DNA from: Arthrobacter sp. MYb23
GTDB taxonomy: Bacteria; Actinomycetota; Actinomycetes; Actinomycetales; Micrococcaceae
DNA length: 64,000 nucleotides
Assembly (NCBI RefSeq): GCF_002979775.1
Contig: NZ_PCPR01000018.1
Coordinates: 1 to 64,000 of the forward strand
Direction of reading: 5' to 3'
Part shown: piece after piece, positions 8,305 through 16,491 of the stretch
Position numbering within the stretch: the stretch's first letter is position 1
Layout of the letters: every line of letters starts with the position of its first letter
Position numbers and translations under genes: made by a program
Notes under the pieces: generated by a model
What the model was told of the DNA's origin: nothing
What the model saw: only the letters and a program-made list of their open reading frames with translations
The model's database searches: none

Positions 8305-10227
8305 CTAGGGAGCTGACATCCAGGCGTTCCAGCTGTCCCAGTTTTCGCCGTCGAAGCCAAGCCGACCGAGCTGGTAGTCTGACCAGTTTCCGCCGGTCTT
8401 CTCGATGACTTGGCCGCCCACTGAGTAGTTTTCAAGGGCGAACCCGTTGCCGTCGGGAACCTCGTTGCCGATGGTGACCTTCTCACCGGCGGAGTTGGTG
8501 TAGCGCTTGAGGTGGCTGACCTGTGAAGTCCAGTCCAGCCCGTTCCAGGCGCCGATGTTGAAATTCTTGATGTGGATGTTTTCAGTATCGGACAGGGCAT
8601 AGACGCGGATAGCGCAGTTGGCCGTCCCTTCGACGGTGGTGTTTTCGAACCGCATGTTCTTCACCGTGGTGCTGGGATCCGCTTTGGTGGTGGAACTCAT
8701 GTCCTCCCAGTGCGAGGAGGAATTGAAAATGCAGGTGTTGTACTTGACGTCTTTCCAATACATCCGGTTGTGGATGACCGTGGTGTTGGCGACGTTCACG
8801 TTGTCAATGTTCCGTGGCGTCCAGCCCCACTGGATCACTGGGCCGTTCTCGTTCTTCCAGATCACCGTGTTATCGATGGTGACATCGCTGTGATACATCT
8901 TCAGCACGTCGTCGTTGGCATTGAAGAACGTGTTCTTCATGGTGCTGCCTTTGTACAGCTCGATGCCGTCCGTCTGCCAGTACCAGCTGCCCACCTGCTT
9001 GTAGTTCTCCACGTTCATGTGGAATGTTTGCTCGTTCCCGTAGACCACGAAGGAATGGTACGGCGGCTCGGCGACTGTAACACCCTGCAGGTCCAGCTTC
9101 TGCTCCGCGTCGGCGGAAGCGAACTGCAGCATCTTTACACATGACGAGTGGCAGTTGGACGCCCCGCTGAGGTGATGGTAGCTGTTGTTCGTATCCGCCT
9201 CGTAGACGTACTGCTCGCCGGAGAGGACGCCGTAACCGGTGACCTTGTACTGGCTTTGGGTGTCGTGGAGGAACCGGAAGGCTCCCTTCACGTAGGCCCC
9301 TGGTGCCAGATAGACCCATTTCACGTTGGCTGGCAGGACTGCATGGTAGTCCGAGCCCATGCTGTAGGTGCCGGGCCGGAAGTAGATGATTTCCTCGCCG
9401 ACCGAGTTCAGGTCCCGCACCTCGCCGGGCTTCGGATAGTGGATACTGCCCGACTCTTCTGTCGGGACCAGGCGCTCCTTCTGCTCGCCCCGAAGCTTCG
9501 GTTCGGCGAAGACCATCATCGAATTGCGCGGCTCGGTGTGGATGGGCCGGTTGCCTGCCGCCTCGGTCGTCAGTTTGCCGCTGTCGCCGCTCATGTCGTT
9601 GTAGGCGGTGTACAGCTGCGGCTCAAATTCGACCGAAAACCTGTAGCCCGCGTCAGAGTAGGGCACCTTGATTCTGACGGTGTCTGCATCCACGAGCTGC
9701 TTTTCGAAGTTGTAGCTGCTCGGCCGGATCTGAACCTGGTCGGCTGAAGAGACGGTCTGTCCAGTGCGCAGGCTCACTTCCACCCAGACGTCCTTGGCGT
9801 ACTCGAAGCTGGACCAGCTCATCGTAAGCTCGGCCTCAGAGGAGAATTCAGCGCCGTCTTCCTCTGTGTAGCCGATCTGGCCCTTTCCGCTGCGGGGAAT
9901 GCTCATGTAGCTGAAGGCGTCGTATAGCTTCTCCGGCTGATTAGCCTGGGCAACCTGCACATCGTAGAAGGACGACCGGCGAACGTCGCCGCTTTGTGTT
10001 GGAGCGGCAGGGCTGGAAACGCCGTTGTCGTGCCACCACGTGTGCAGGGTGCCATTGTCGACCGTAGTGATGGCGTGTTCTGCGTTGACAGCGGCTGGTA
10101 CCCCTGGTGGGACGGCTGCCGGCGCCGTGGCGGCCTGTGCTGGGAGCACGGCGCTAGTGCTGATAAAGAAGACTGCGGCTGCCGCTGTCATGCGTTTGGC
10201 CAGCCGGCCTAGCCCTGTTCCGGGCAT
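8305..10227 (-). CDS. Secreted GH49 dextranase (isomaltotrio-dextranase-like)
   Basis: This 640-residue exported enzyme has a signal peptide of roughly 33 residues ending near LPAQA-AT. An N-terminal beta-sandwich (HTWWHDNGVSSPAAPTQSGD) is followed by a right-handed beta-helix, the GH49 architecture. The catalytic aspartates of GH49 are visible as TDGIE (Asp420) and NANDDV (Asp439/440). GH49 enzymes invert and cleave alpha-1,6 links of dextran, and Arthrobacter/Brevibacterium isomaltotrio-dextranases are about this length. The ATG at 10227, preceded by GAGAGG, is preferred to a TTG six codons upstream. It is the last gene of the importer operon, so extracellular cleavage and uptake are coupled. 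Product size cannot be read from the sequence. Confidence 0.88.
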   Translation of the reverse strand: MPGTGLGRLAKRMTAAAAVFFISTSAVLPAQAATAPAAVPPGVPAAVNAEHAITTVDNGTLHTWWHDNGVSSPAAPTQSGDVRRSSFYDVQVAQANQPEKLYDAFSYMSIPRSGKGQIGYTEEDGAEFSSEAELTMSWSSFEYAKDVWVEVSLRTGQTVSSADQVQIRPSSYNFEKQLVDADTVRIKVPYSDAGYRFSVEFEPQLYTAYNDMSGDSGKLTTEAAGNRPIHTEPRNSMMVFAEPKLRGEQKERLVPTEESGSIHYPKPGEVRDLNSVGEEIIYFRPGTYSMGSDYHAVLPANVKWVYLAPGAYVKGAFRFLHDTQSQYKVTGYGVLSGEQYVYEADTNNSYHHLSGASNCHSSCVKMLQFASADAEQKLDLQGVTVAEPPYHSFVVYGNEQTFHMNVENYKQVGSWYWQTDGIELYKGSTMKNTFFNANDDVLKMYHSDVTIDNTVIWKNENGPVIQWGWTPRNIDNVNVANTTVIHNRMYWKDVKYNTCIFNSSSHWEDMSSTTKADPSTTVKNMRFENTTVEGTANCAIRVYALSDTENIHIKNFNIGAWNGLDWTSQVSHLKRYTNSAGEKVTIGNEVPDGNGFALENYSVGGQVIEKTGGNWSDYQLGRLGFDGENWDSWNAWMSAP

Positions 10228-10241
10228 GATGGTTCCTCTCG

Positions 10242-10958
10242 TCAATGGCCCGGTGCATGCGGAGTCGCTATGTGGTGCAGCGGAGAACCAGCACCTCCCA
10301 GGGCCATAGCTCCGTTTGGGCGAGCCCGATCATCTACGTTCATTCCCGGCAACCGACCGAATGAGTAGACGACGATCACGGCGGCGAACAGCGGTAGGGC
10401 GAACCCGAAGGCCATGAGCATGCCCGGCCACATGTACCAAGCCCAGGCAGTGAGCAGAAGCAACGCGATCGTCATCAGGCTGCACGCCGGGCGAGCAATC
10501 ACCATTCGAAGAGATGTGCGCACGATCCACCTCGTCCGCTCGTCGAAGTTCGCCCGGACCACCCATGAATTCAGTGCGAAGACGCCATAGAGAACCACGA
10601 CGAGGAGGACCAGTCCCGAGACGCCAATCCCGATCGGCCCCATATAGTTCCAGTTAGCAAGGTAATAGTCCCAGGCCAAGAACAGCCAAACGACCAGCTG
10701 AGGCCAGCCGAATGCGTTAGCTGCCGCCAGCTCAGCCTTCCAGGCGCGGTGAAATACTGACCACGTCTGCCTCACGGTCCATGACCGATCCTTGGCGATG
10801 GTCCAAGTGCGAAATGTCGAAGCCGATGCCGCAACCGACGGGAAGAATCCAGCGATCACGACTCCGAGCAGGGTGTGCACTATGAAGGCGACGTTGGTGA
10901 TGAACACCATCAGGACGATGCGGGCGAACCGCTCGTACCCTGCAGCGAACGTTCTCAT
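10242..10958 (-). CDS. DUF624 (YesL-type) integral membrane protein
   Basis: This 238-residue protein has about five hydrophobic segments (VFITNVAFIVHTLLGVVIAGFF, QLVVWLFLAWDYYLANW, GIGVSGLVLLVVVLYGVFAL, two C-terminal helices) and conserved pieces such as TWSVFHRAWKAE, matching DUF624/YesL. These proteins regularly accompany LplABC/YtcQP-YteP sugar importers. Their function is not established, and a helper role for the permease is inferred from context. It starts 12 nt after the permease stop behind GAAGGG and ends 14 nt before the dextranase start. Confidence 0.8.
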   Translation of the reverse strand: MRTFAAGYERFARIVLMVFITNVAFIVHTLLGVVIAGFFPSVAASASTFRTWTIAKDRSWTVRQTWSVFHRAWKAELAAANAFGWPQLVVWLFLAWDYYLANWNYMGPIGIGVSGLVLLVVVLYGVFALNSWVVRANFDERTRWIVRTSLRMVIARPACSLMTIALLLLTAWAWYMWPGMLMAFGFALPLFAAVIVVYSFGRLPGMNVDDRARPNGAMALGGAGSPLHHIATPHAPGH

Positions 10959-10969
10959 GGGCTTGCCCT

Positions 10970-11947
10970 TCAGCCCTTCACTGCGCCGACCATGACGCCC
11001 TTGTTGAAGTACCTCTGCAAGAGCGGGTAAAGCACTAGCAACGGAAGGCTGGACACGATGATGACGCCAAACTTGATCTGGTCAGCGAACTCTTGTGCCT
11101 GACCCGAGGATTGGCCCACAGAGCCGCCCGCGCCTTGCTGTGACTGATTCGCGACAAGGATCTGCTGAAGGACGTTCTGCAACGGCTGAAGATCTTGATT
11201 ACGGACGTAAATCAGGCCGGTGAAGAAGTCGTTCCAGTGGCCGACGAAGTAGTACAGGCCGATGACGGCAATGATTGCGGTGGAGAGCGGAAGGACGATT
11301 TTGGCGAAGTAGCCGAAATACGTGAGTCCGTCGATCTGCGCCGCGTCGTGAAGTTCTTCCGGAAGGGAACTCTCAAAGTACGACCTCGCGATGATCATGT
11401 TGAACACTGAGAATGCTCCCGGGAGAATAAACACCCACATGTTGTTCAGCAGCCCCAGCTGCTTGATGAGCAGGAACATCGGGATCAGGCCGCCACCGAA
11501 GAACATTGTGAAGGCGAAAAGAAACATGATGATTCGCCGCGGCTTGAATTCGGGGCGCGACATCGCGAACGCCGCAGGAAGCGTTACCAGCAAGTTGACC
11601 GCGGTACCGACCACCGAGTAAATCAGGGTGTTGCGGTAGCCGGCCCAGATGCGCTCATCAGCCAAGATCAGTTCGTATCCTCCCCAGCCCAGACCTTGGG
11701 GCAACAGCGTTACCTGTCCGGTGGCGACGGAACGGGGGTCGGAGAACGAGGCGATGATGATGAACCAGAGCGGGTACATCACGGCGAGCAGAATCAGGAC
11801 AATCAAGATTCCGATGATGATGTCCACTGCCCGGTCCCCCGGCGTGCACTTGAACGCCCGGGGTTTCCTCGATCGGGCGCCAAAGGCTGTCGCAGTCTTC
11901 AGCTTCGGTGCCGGGTCTCGGGAGGATAAGAGTTGTCTATTGCTCAT
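10970..11947 (-). CDS. Carbohydrate ABC transporter permease (LplC/YtcP type)
   Basis: This 325-residue inner-membrane permease has six predicted helices and the EAA loop LPEELHDAAQIDGLTYFGYFAKIVLPLS, where the shared ATPase docks. The long N-terminal cytoplasmic tail and the C-terminal end YFNKGVMVGAVKG are typical of the LplC-like CUT1 subgroup that imports oligosaccharides. It pairs with the permease encoded 14 nt upstream. No ATP-binding gene is present in the operon, so a general MsmX/MsiK-like ATPase encoded elsewhere is presumably used. Confidence 0.88.
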   Translation of the reverse strand: MSNRQLLSSRDPAPKLKTATAFGARSRKPRAFKCTPGDRAVDIIIGILIVLILLAVMYPLWFIIIASFSDPRSVATGQVTLLPQGLGWGGYELILADERIWAGYRNTLIYSVVGTAVNLLVTLPAAFAMSRPEFKPRRIIMFLFAFTMFFGGGLIPMFLLIKQLGLLNNMWVFILPGAFSVFNMIIARSYFESSLPEELHDAAQIDGLTYFGYFAKIVLPLSTAIIAVIGLYYFVGHWNDFFTGLIYVRNQDLQPLQNVLQQILVANQSQQGAGGSVGQSSGQAQEFADQIKFGVIIVSSLPLLVLYPLLQRYFNKGVMVGAVKG

Positions 11948-11960
11948 GATCGCTTCGTTC

Positions 11961-12929
11961 CTAGAAGATGCTCGTGTTGCTGGACTTCTTGGCGATGTAA
12001 TTCGCCAAGATCAGGAACCCGAAGTTGACCAGCGCGTTGAACAGGCCGATTGCGGTCGAGTAGGAGAACTGATTCCCGAGAATGCCAACGCGGTAGGTGT
12101 AGGTGGAGATAACCTCGGATGCTGTGATGTTGAGCGTATTCTGCAACAGGTACACCTTCTCGAAGCCGACGCCGAGCACGCTGCCCATGTTAAGAATCAG
12201 CAGGATGCCCGCGGTAGGGAGCAGTGCGGGCATGTCCACGTGACGGATCAGCTGGAGCCGGCCAGCGCCGTCGATCTTTGCGGCCTCGTACAAGGCCACG
12301 TCCACCGACGACAGCGCAGCGAGGTAGATGATGCAATTCCACCCGGTGTGCTGCCAGATCTCCGAAATCCAGTACAGGTGCGCGAACGCGGCCGGGTCTC
12401 CAAGCAGGCTCGTGTTGCCAAAGAGCCGCCCCATGATGCCACTGCCCGGGGTGAGGAAAATCTGCAGGATGGCAACCATGACCACAGTCGAGATGAAGTG
12501 CGGCATGTAGGTGATGGTCTGCGTAAACCCCTTGATCCGCTTATTGCCGATCTGGTTGATCAGGATCGCCATGATGACCGGTGTGATGAATCCCATGACC
12601 AGGGTCCATAGGCTGATCGTCACCGTGTTGAGGATGATCTGGCCGAACTGCGGGTTGTTGAAGAACTGCTCAAAGTATTTGAACCCAACCCACTGCCCGC
12701 CAGTAAGGCCCTTGGTCACGTCAAATTCCCGGAAGGCCAGCTGAATACCATACATAGGGATATACGAGAAGACCACGATGAAGGCGATCGCCGGCAAGAC
12801 CATGATCCACAGCTGCCAGTACCGGGTGAAATGACGTTGCAGCCGCTTCCGCCGCGAACTCCCGGTTTCAGCGCGCAGCCTCTTTACCGCGGCGACGACG
12901 ACTGCTTCTTCAGTCTGCACATTTGTCAT
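11961..12929 (-). CDS. Carbohydrate ABC transporter permease (LplB/YteP type)
   Basis: This 322-residue permease has the first-helix region YWQLWIMVLPAIAFIVVFSYIPMYGIQLAF and the EAA loop VALYEAAKIDGAGRLQLIRHVDMPAL, typical of LplB-type CUT1 permeases. The ATG at 12929 is preceded by GAGGAGGG, so it is preferred to an upstream start at 12998. It follows the solute-binding protein gene after an intercistronic hairpin at 12964-13000. It should form a heterodimer with the downstream LplC-like permease to import dextran-derived isomalto-oligosaccharides, as inferred from the adjacent dextranase. Confidence 0.88.
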   Translation of the reverse strand: MTNVQTEEAVVVAAVKRLRAETGSSRRKRLQRHFTRYWQLWIMVLPAIAFIVVFSYIPMYGIQLAFREFDVTKGLTGGQWVGFKYFEQFFNNPQFGQIILNTVTISLWTLVMGFITPVIMAILINQIGNKRIKGFTQTITYMPHFISTVVMVAILQIFLTPGSGIMGRLFGNTSLLGDPAAFAHLYWISEIWQHTGWNCIIYLAALSSVDVALYEAAKIDGAGRLQLIRHVDMPALLPTAGILLILNMGSVLGVGFEKVYLLQNTLNITASEVISTYTYRVGILGNQFSYSTAIGLFNALVNFGFLILANYIAKKSSNTSIF

Positions 12930-12963
12930 GTCGTGACCCTCCTCGGGCCGGGTGAAGCCGTCG

Positions 12964-13000
12964 CGGTGCCGGCCCCTTGTATCCAGGGGGACCGGCACCG
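12964..13000 (-). other. Intercistronic hairpin between binding protein and permease genes
   Basis: CGGTGCCGG (12964-12972) pairs with CCGGCACCG (12992-13000), and CCCC/GGGG extends the stem past a one-base bulge. It lies 12 nt after the stop of the binding-protein gene on the minus strand. Such hairpins usually stabilise the upstream message so that more binding protein than permease is made. Confidence 0.55.
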
Positions 13001-13012
13001 CAACGGTCCGTG

Positions 13013-14719
13013 CTACTTGGAATTGGTGATGGTGGCCGTGTTGTCTGGATTCGCTGTGAATTTCAGGTCCGGGTTGTTCAGCTCGATGTTGAGGTCAACT
13101 TTGTTGTCCTGCATCACCTTGACGTAACGGTCGTACGCGGCCTGCTGGAGCGAGACCTGCTGGTCGAGTCCGTTTTTCTTCAGCGCTGCGACGTACGCAT
13201 CCCAGTCCTGGTCTGCACCGCCCTTGGTGACCCACTGGGCGAACTTGCTCATCGCTGTCTGGGTGATTCCAGTGTTGTTCAGCGAATATTGCTTGTTCTC
13301 GTCTGCCGTGAAGGAAACGCCGCCATAGATCACGTCCTTGTTCAGGTCCATGTTGGCCAGATCCTGCTTGTAAACTTCGTCCACACCGCGAACCTCGAAC
13401 TGTTCTTTGGGTAGGGTCAGCTTCACACCCGGCTGCAGGAACCAGCCTGGCGCGCCGTCGGAGAGCGAGTTCTGGAACTGCCAATCCGAGGCGTTCTTCG
13501 TTGTGTCGGTCGGCGACAGGATCGTGTAGTCCTTCTCACCGTTCTTCTTCACGCCCACACCGAACGAGCCGAAACGCATTTGGATGCCAATGTCCGAGGT
13601 GTACATGGCGTCAACAAGCTTAAGTGCTGCGTCTTTGTTTTTGACGTTCGCAGCGACCGAGACCTTGTTTGCGCTGTAGTTGATCTGATCACCGTTGAAG
13701 AACCAAACCGGCTTGGCGTTCGGTGCGTCGTCGGCCTTGAGCTGAGGAATGGTGACGTACTGGTCCGCCAACTGAGAACCGAAGATGTCGGAAGGAGTCC
13801 ACATCCACGTCACACCGACCTTGGCGGTAGTCCCCTCCCCCTTCGTTGTGGCGGTGTACTTGGACCAGTCCTGCGTGAATGCTTCGTTGGAAATAAGCCC
13901 CTCGCTCCACAGATCGTGCAGGTAGTTGGCGAGGTCTTTGTAAGCCGGGTCCGTGAGGTAGTTCTTGATCGTGCCGTTCTCGGCGTACATTCCTTGGCCA
14001 CCACCGGTTACCGGGATGCCATGGCTCCCGAGAAGGACATTAGGCTGGAACCAGCCCCACCCATCGGCGTTCGGCGCGTTGAAGGTGAGCGGGGTCACAG
14101 GCTTTCCATCGCCGTTGGGGTCGCCCTTCTTGAAGGCTTCGAGCGTCCTCTTCAGCTCCCCCCAGGTTGTGGGGACAGGCAGACCCAGCTTGTCCAGCCA
14201 TTTCTTGTTGATGAACATGTGGCTGCTGGAGTTCGCCATCAGACCCGTGTTGACGCCGGGCGCTCCGAACAGCTTGTCATCCCAGGTCGAAGCCACGCGG
14301 GAGTACGGGGAAGCCTCAAACGTCTTGCTCAGGTTCGGCAGGTTCTCCAGCTCGGGCGAAAGATCCATAAAAAGGCTGCTGTAGTCACCCCAGTCGCCGC
14401 TGCCGTAGCCTCCGATTGTCACGTCGGCCACCTCGCCGGCAGCAAGCGATGCCTGCCTCTGCTGCGTCCATGAAGATGACGCCGTCTCCTGCCACTGAAT
14501 CGTGCAGCCACATGCGGTTTCGAGATCCTTTGTCCATGGCATGTCACTCATTGCCTTGGCTCGAGAGTCTTTGACCACCTGCACTGTGACGACGGGCTTA
14601 CCGGATTCGTCTTTGCTGCCGTCCGGGGTGCATCCGGAAAGCGCCAGGGCACCGAGGACTCCGAGGGTCAGGGCAGTCTTCGGCTTCCAGTGGAAGCGAG
14701 ATGCTTTGGTTTTGGGCAT
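13013..14719 (-). CDS. Extracellular sugar-binding lipoprotein (LplA type)
   Basis: This 568-residue lipoprotein has a basic start MPKTKASRFHWKPK, a hydrophobic segment and a lipobox LALSGC, so the Cys would be lipidated outside the membrane. The large periplasmic-binding fold contains ETACGCTIQWQETASSSW and the LplA-like length of well over 500 residues. The ATG at 14719 has AGGAGAGG 3 nt upstream, while a longer reading has no signal peptide at its N-terminus. It is the first gene of the dextran operon. A dyad matching the ROK operator lies about 210 bp upstream. Confidence 0.88.
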   Translation of the reverse strand: MPKTKASRFHWKPKTALTLGVLGALALSGCTPDGSKDESGKPVVTVQVVKDSRAKAMSDMPWTKDLETACGCTIQWQETASSSWTQQRQASLAAGEVADVTIGGYGSGDWGDYSSLFMDLSPELENLPNLSKTFEASPYSRVASTWDDKLFGAPGVNTGLMANSSSHMFINKKWLDKLGLPVPTTWGELKRTLEAFKKGDPNGDGKPVTPLTFNAPNADGWGWFQPNVLLGSHGIPVTGGGQGMYAENGTIKNYLTDPAYKDLANYLHDLWSEGLISNEAFTQDWSKYTATTKGEGTTAKVGVTWMWTPSDIFGSQLADQYVTIPQLKADDAPNAKPVWFFNGDQINYSANKVSVAANVKNKDAALKLVDAMYTSDIGIQMRFGSFGVGVKKNGEKDYTILSPTDTTKNASDWQFQNSLSDGAPGWFLQPGVKLTLPKEQFEVRGVDEVYKQDLANMDLNKDVIYGGVSFTADENKQYSLNNTGITQTAMSKFAQWVTKGGADQDWDAYVAALKKNGLDQQVSLQQAAYDRYVKVMQDNKVDLNIELNNPDLKFTANPDNTATITNSK

Positions 14720-14927
14720 TACCTCTCCTTTGAGCGATGCAGTGGGATCCTGGCCAACACCAGGCCAAAGCCGCATTCGTAAGTTTTGTGAGCCGGTACG
14801 CGGAGCCATTAGGACCTGTGATGCAGGTACGGAAAGGACTCTTCCTCCGCTGGTCACACAGCGGCCGACGTGTCAGCAAGAACACGCAAATTCCCCCGTG
14901 TTCACGGAGGGGACTACATGAGATTCT

Positions 14928-14950
14928 CTAGATTTGGGACCTAAATCTAG
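14928..14950. promoter_or_regulatory. ROK-repressor operator, copy upstream of the importer operon
   Basis: CTAGATTT (14928-14935) and AAATCTAG (14943-14950) form a perfect 8-bp inverted repeat around a 7-nt spacer. The dyad at 16389-16411 has the same left arm and spacing. Shared sites before the regulator and before the transporter operon suggest one regulon. Confidence 0.6.
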
Positions 14951-15154
14951 TGGCTGCTTTTCGAGAATAGGCTGGGCGCGCGGCCTTGTCAAGGACCAGA
15001 AGTGACGATGGCCACATGGTCGTGTGACTCATCAGAGGTGCGCGCCTGCTCGATCGACCAACGCGTCCATGGCGACCCGCCGGGAAGGGTCCTCCGGCAT
15101 GGCGCAGTCCATCCCAACGCGAACTGCCGCCATGAGCCGGGGCCCATACGAGTT
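14951..15154. other. Gap between importer promoter and ROK regulator, no gene recognised
   Basis: A minus-strand frame reads PRLMAAVRVGMDCAMPEDPS and continues to DALVDRAGAHL before a TGA. It is protein-like but too short to identify, and could be a remnant of a 3' end. Nothing else is seen. Confidence 0.3.
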
Positions 15155-16375
15155 TCAGGAGGGCAGAGATGCTCCTCGAACGGCAGCAATCGCACTGTGA
15201 ACAGCACCCAGAAGCACGACGTCGCGGCCGAGGGTGGAGGCAAGAATCTCGGGCGGGTGAGGAATGAGTTCTCCCAGTCGCTTCCGCACACCTGCGAGCA
15301 TCGGCGCAAGCAGTTCCGCGTTCCCGCCGGAGATGATGACCGCACCTGGGTCGAGGAAGCTGGACAGAGTCGAGACCGTCAGCGAAAGCCGCTCTTCGAG
15401 TCGCCCGACGACTTCCGCCGCCAGTGCATCGCCCTCGTTGGCCGCGGCCATGATGGACTCGAGCGATGGCCGGGCATCGCGTTCCACCCGGGACTCGCGG
15501 CCTGCCGCGAGTCCTTCCAGAATCAGGTCCCGTGCCACCGCTGAAGGACCAAGGCTGCTCCCAACCCCCATCACGCGCTCGAGGTACCCCATCTCCCCTG
15601 CGCCACCGTTGGCCCCGCGGAAGAGTTCTCCGTTGACGACGATGCCGGCACCTAGCCACTCGCCCGCGAGGAGCGTGACCGTCGAACCCGTGGAGTGACC
15701 CCCGGACGCCCGCATCTCTGCAATGGCCGCGAGGTCCGCGTCATTCTCGAAGGTAATGCCCCATGCGGTCGCGAAGCCGCGCACTCGCTCCAGATCGATC
15801 CTCACAGCGTCCCAAAAAGGGTTCCCTTGAAACGGCACTCCGTTCCGATCAAGCGGGGCCGCGAGCCCGAGGCACGCTGATTCGATTCGGTCATGGCCGA
15901 CTCCGGCGTCCAGAAGCGCCTCATCGATCGTCTGCAGAACCTCGCCTGTTCTGTCGGTAGTCCATTCCCGGCCCTCAAAGCGACGTCCTGCCCTGCCGAG
16001 CACCGCTCCCTTCAAGTCCGCCACGACCGAGGTGATTGATCGGAAGCCAATGTCGCAGGCGACAACAAGCCGCCGCTTTCTGTTGAACGTAAATCTCCGC
16101 GCCTGGCGGCCACGCCCAGGTATCAGGCTGGGTGCCCGGTCCTCAAGAAGCCAGCCCGCCTCCCTCAACTCATCCGCAATCGCCAGAACGGTAGAGCGGG
16201 TCAGCCCTGTATTTTCGACGAGCTCCGTGGCAGTCAGGCCGGCATCGACAGGGGTCTTCCAAAAAAGGTCAAGCACAAGCGAGGAATTAAGGTCCCGGAC
16301 CGTCTGCGTCGATGTAACCGGCACCCGGGGCCCAACTCCGCTCTCACCCATCACTGTCCTTGACATGTTCTTCAT
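15155..16375 (-). CDS. ROK-family transcriptional repressor (NagC/XylR type)
   Basis: This 406-residue protein has an N-terminal winged helix (LTATELVENTGLTRSTVLAIADELREAGWLLE) followed by a ROK domain with VVACDIGFRSITSVVADLKG and GANGGAGEMGYLERVMG. It should repress the sugar operons until a sugar or sugar phosphate binds. Upstream, at 16389-16411, is a dyad repeated before the importer operon. The start could also be one of two in-frame ATGs within the first nine codons. The gene is divergent from the GH13-GH31-kinase operon, so the 116-bp intergenic region probably controls both directions. Confidence 0.85.
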   Translation of the reverse strand: MKNMSRTVMGESGVGPRVPVTSTQTVRDLNSSLVLDLFWKTPVDAGLTATELVENTGLTRSTVLAIADELREAGWLLEDRAPSLIPGRGRQARRFTFNRKRRLVVACDIGFRSITSVVADLKGAVLGRAGRRFEGREWTTDRTGEVLQTIDEALLDAGVGHDRIESACLGLAAPLDRNGVPFQGNPFWDAVRIDLERVRGFATAWGITFENDADLAAIAEMRASGGHSTGSTVTLLAGEWLGAGIVVNGELFRGANGGAGEMGYLERVMGVGSSLGPSAVARDLILEGLAAGRESRVERDARPSLESIMAAANEGDALAAEVVGRLEERLSLTVSTLSSFLDPGAVIISGGNAELLAPMLAGVRKRLGELIPHPPEILASTLGRDVVLLGAVHSAIAAVRGASLPS

Positions 16376-16388
16376 TGTGCCTCAAGCT

Positions 16389-16411
16389 CTAGATTTAGAT
16401 TCTAAATCTGC
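16389..16411. promoter_or_regulatory. ROK-repressor operator in the divergent promoter
   Basis: AGATTTAG-ATT-CTAAATCT (16391-16409) is a perfect 8-bp inverted repeat. Its arms extend to CTAGATTT...AAATCT, matching the dyad at 14928-14950 with the same spacing. It lies 13 bp before the ROK gene start and about 80 bp before the GH13 start. Confidence 0.65.
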
Positions 16412-16491
16412 GCACTTTCGTGCGCATCTCAACCGCCGGCAGTTCCCTCAAGGTTCCTGCCCGCACACGTTCACCGATAAAGGACCGCTGC

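Noticed and set aside
14840..14920. Riboswitch-like hairpins upstream of the LplA-type gene
   Set aside because: Two small stems (CCGCTG/CAGCGG and CCCCCGTG/CACGGAGGGG with a bulge) are visible, but they match no riboswitch family I know.
15155..15698. Long opposite-strand frames inside the ROK regulator, and similar frames within most high-GC genes
   Set aside because: Arginine/proline-rich shadow frames of real genes, with no domain similarity and no ribosome sites.
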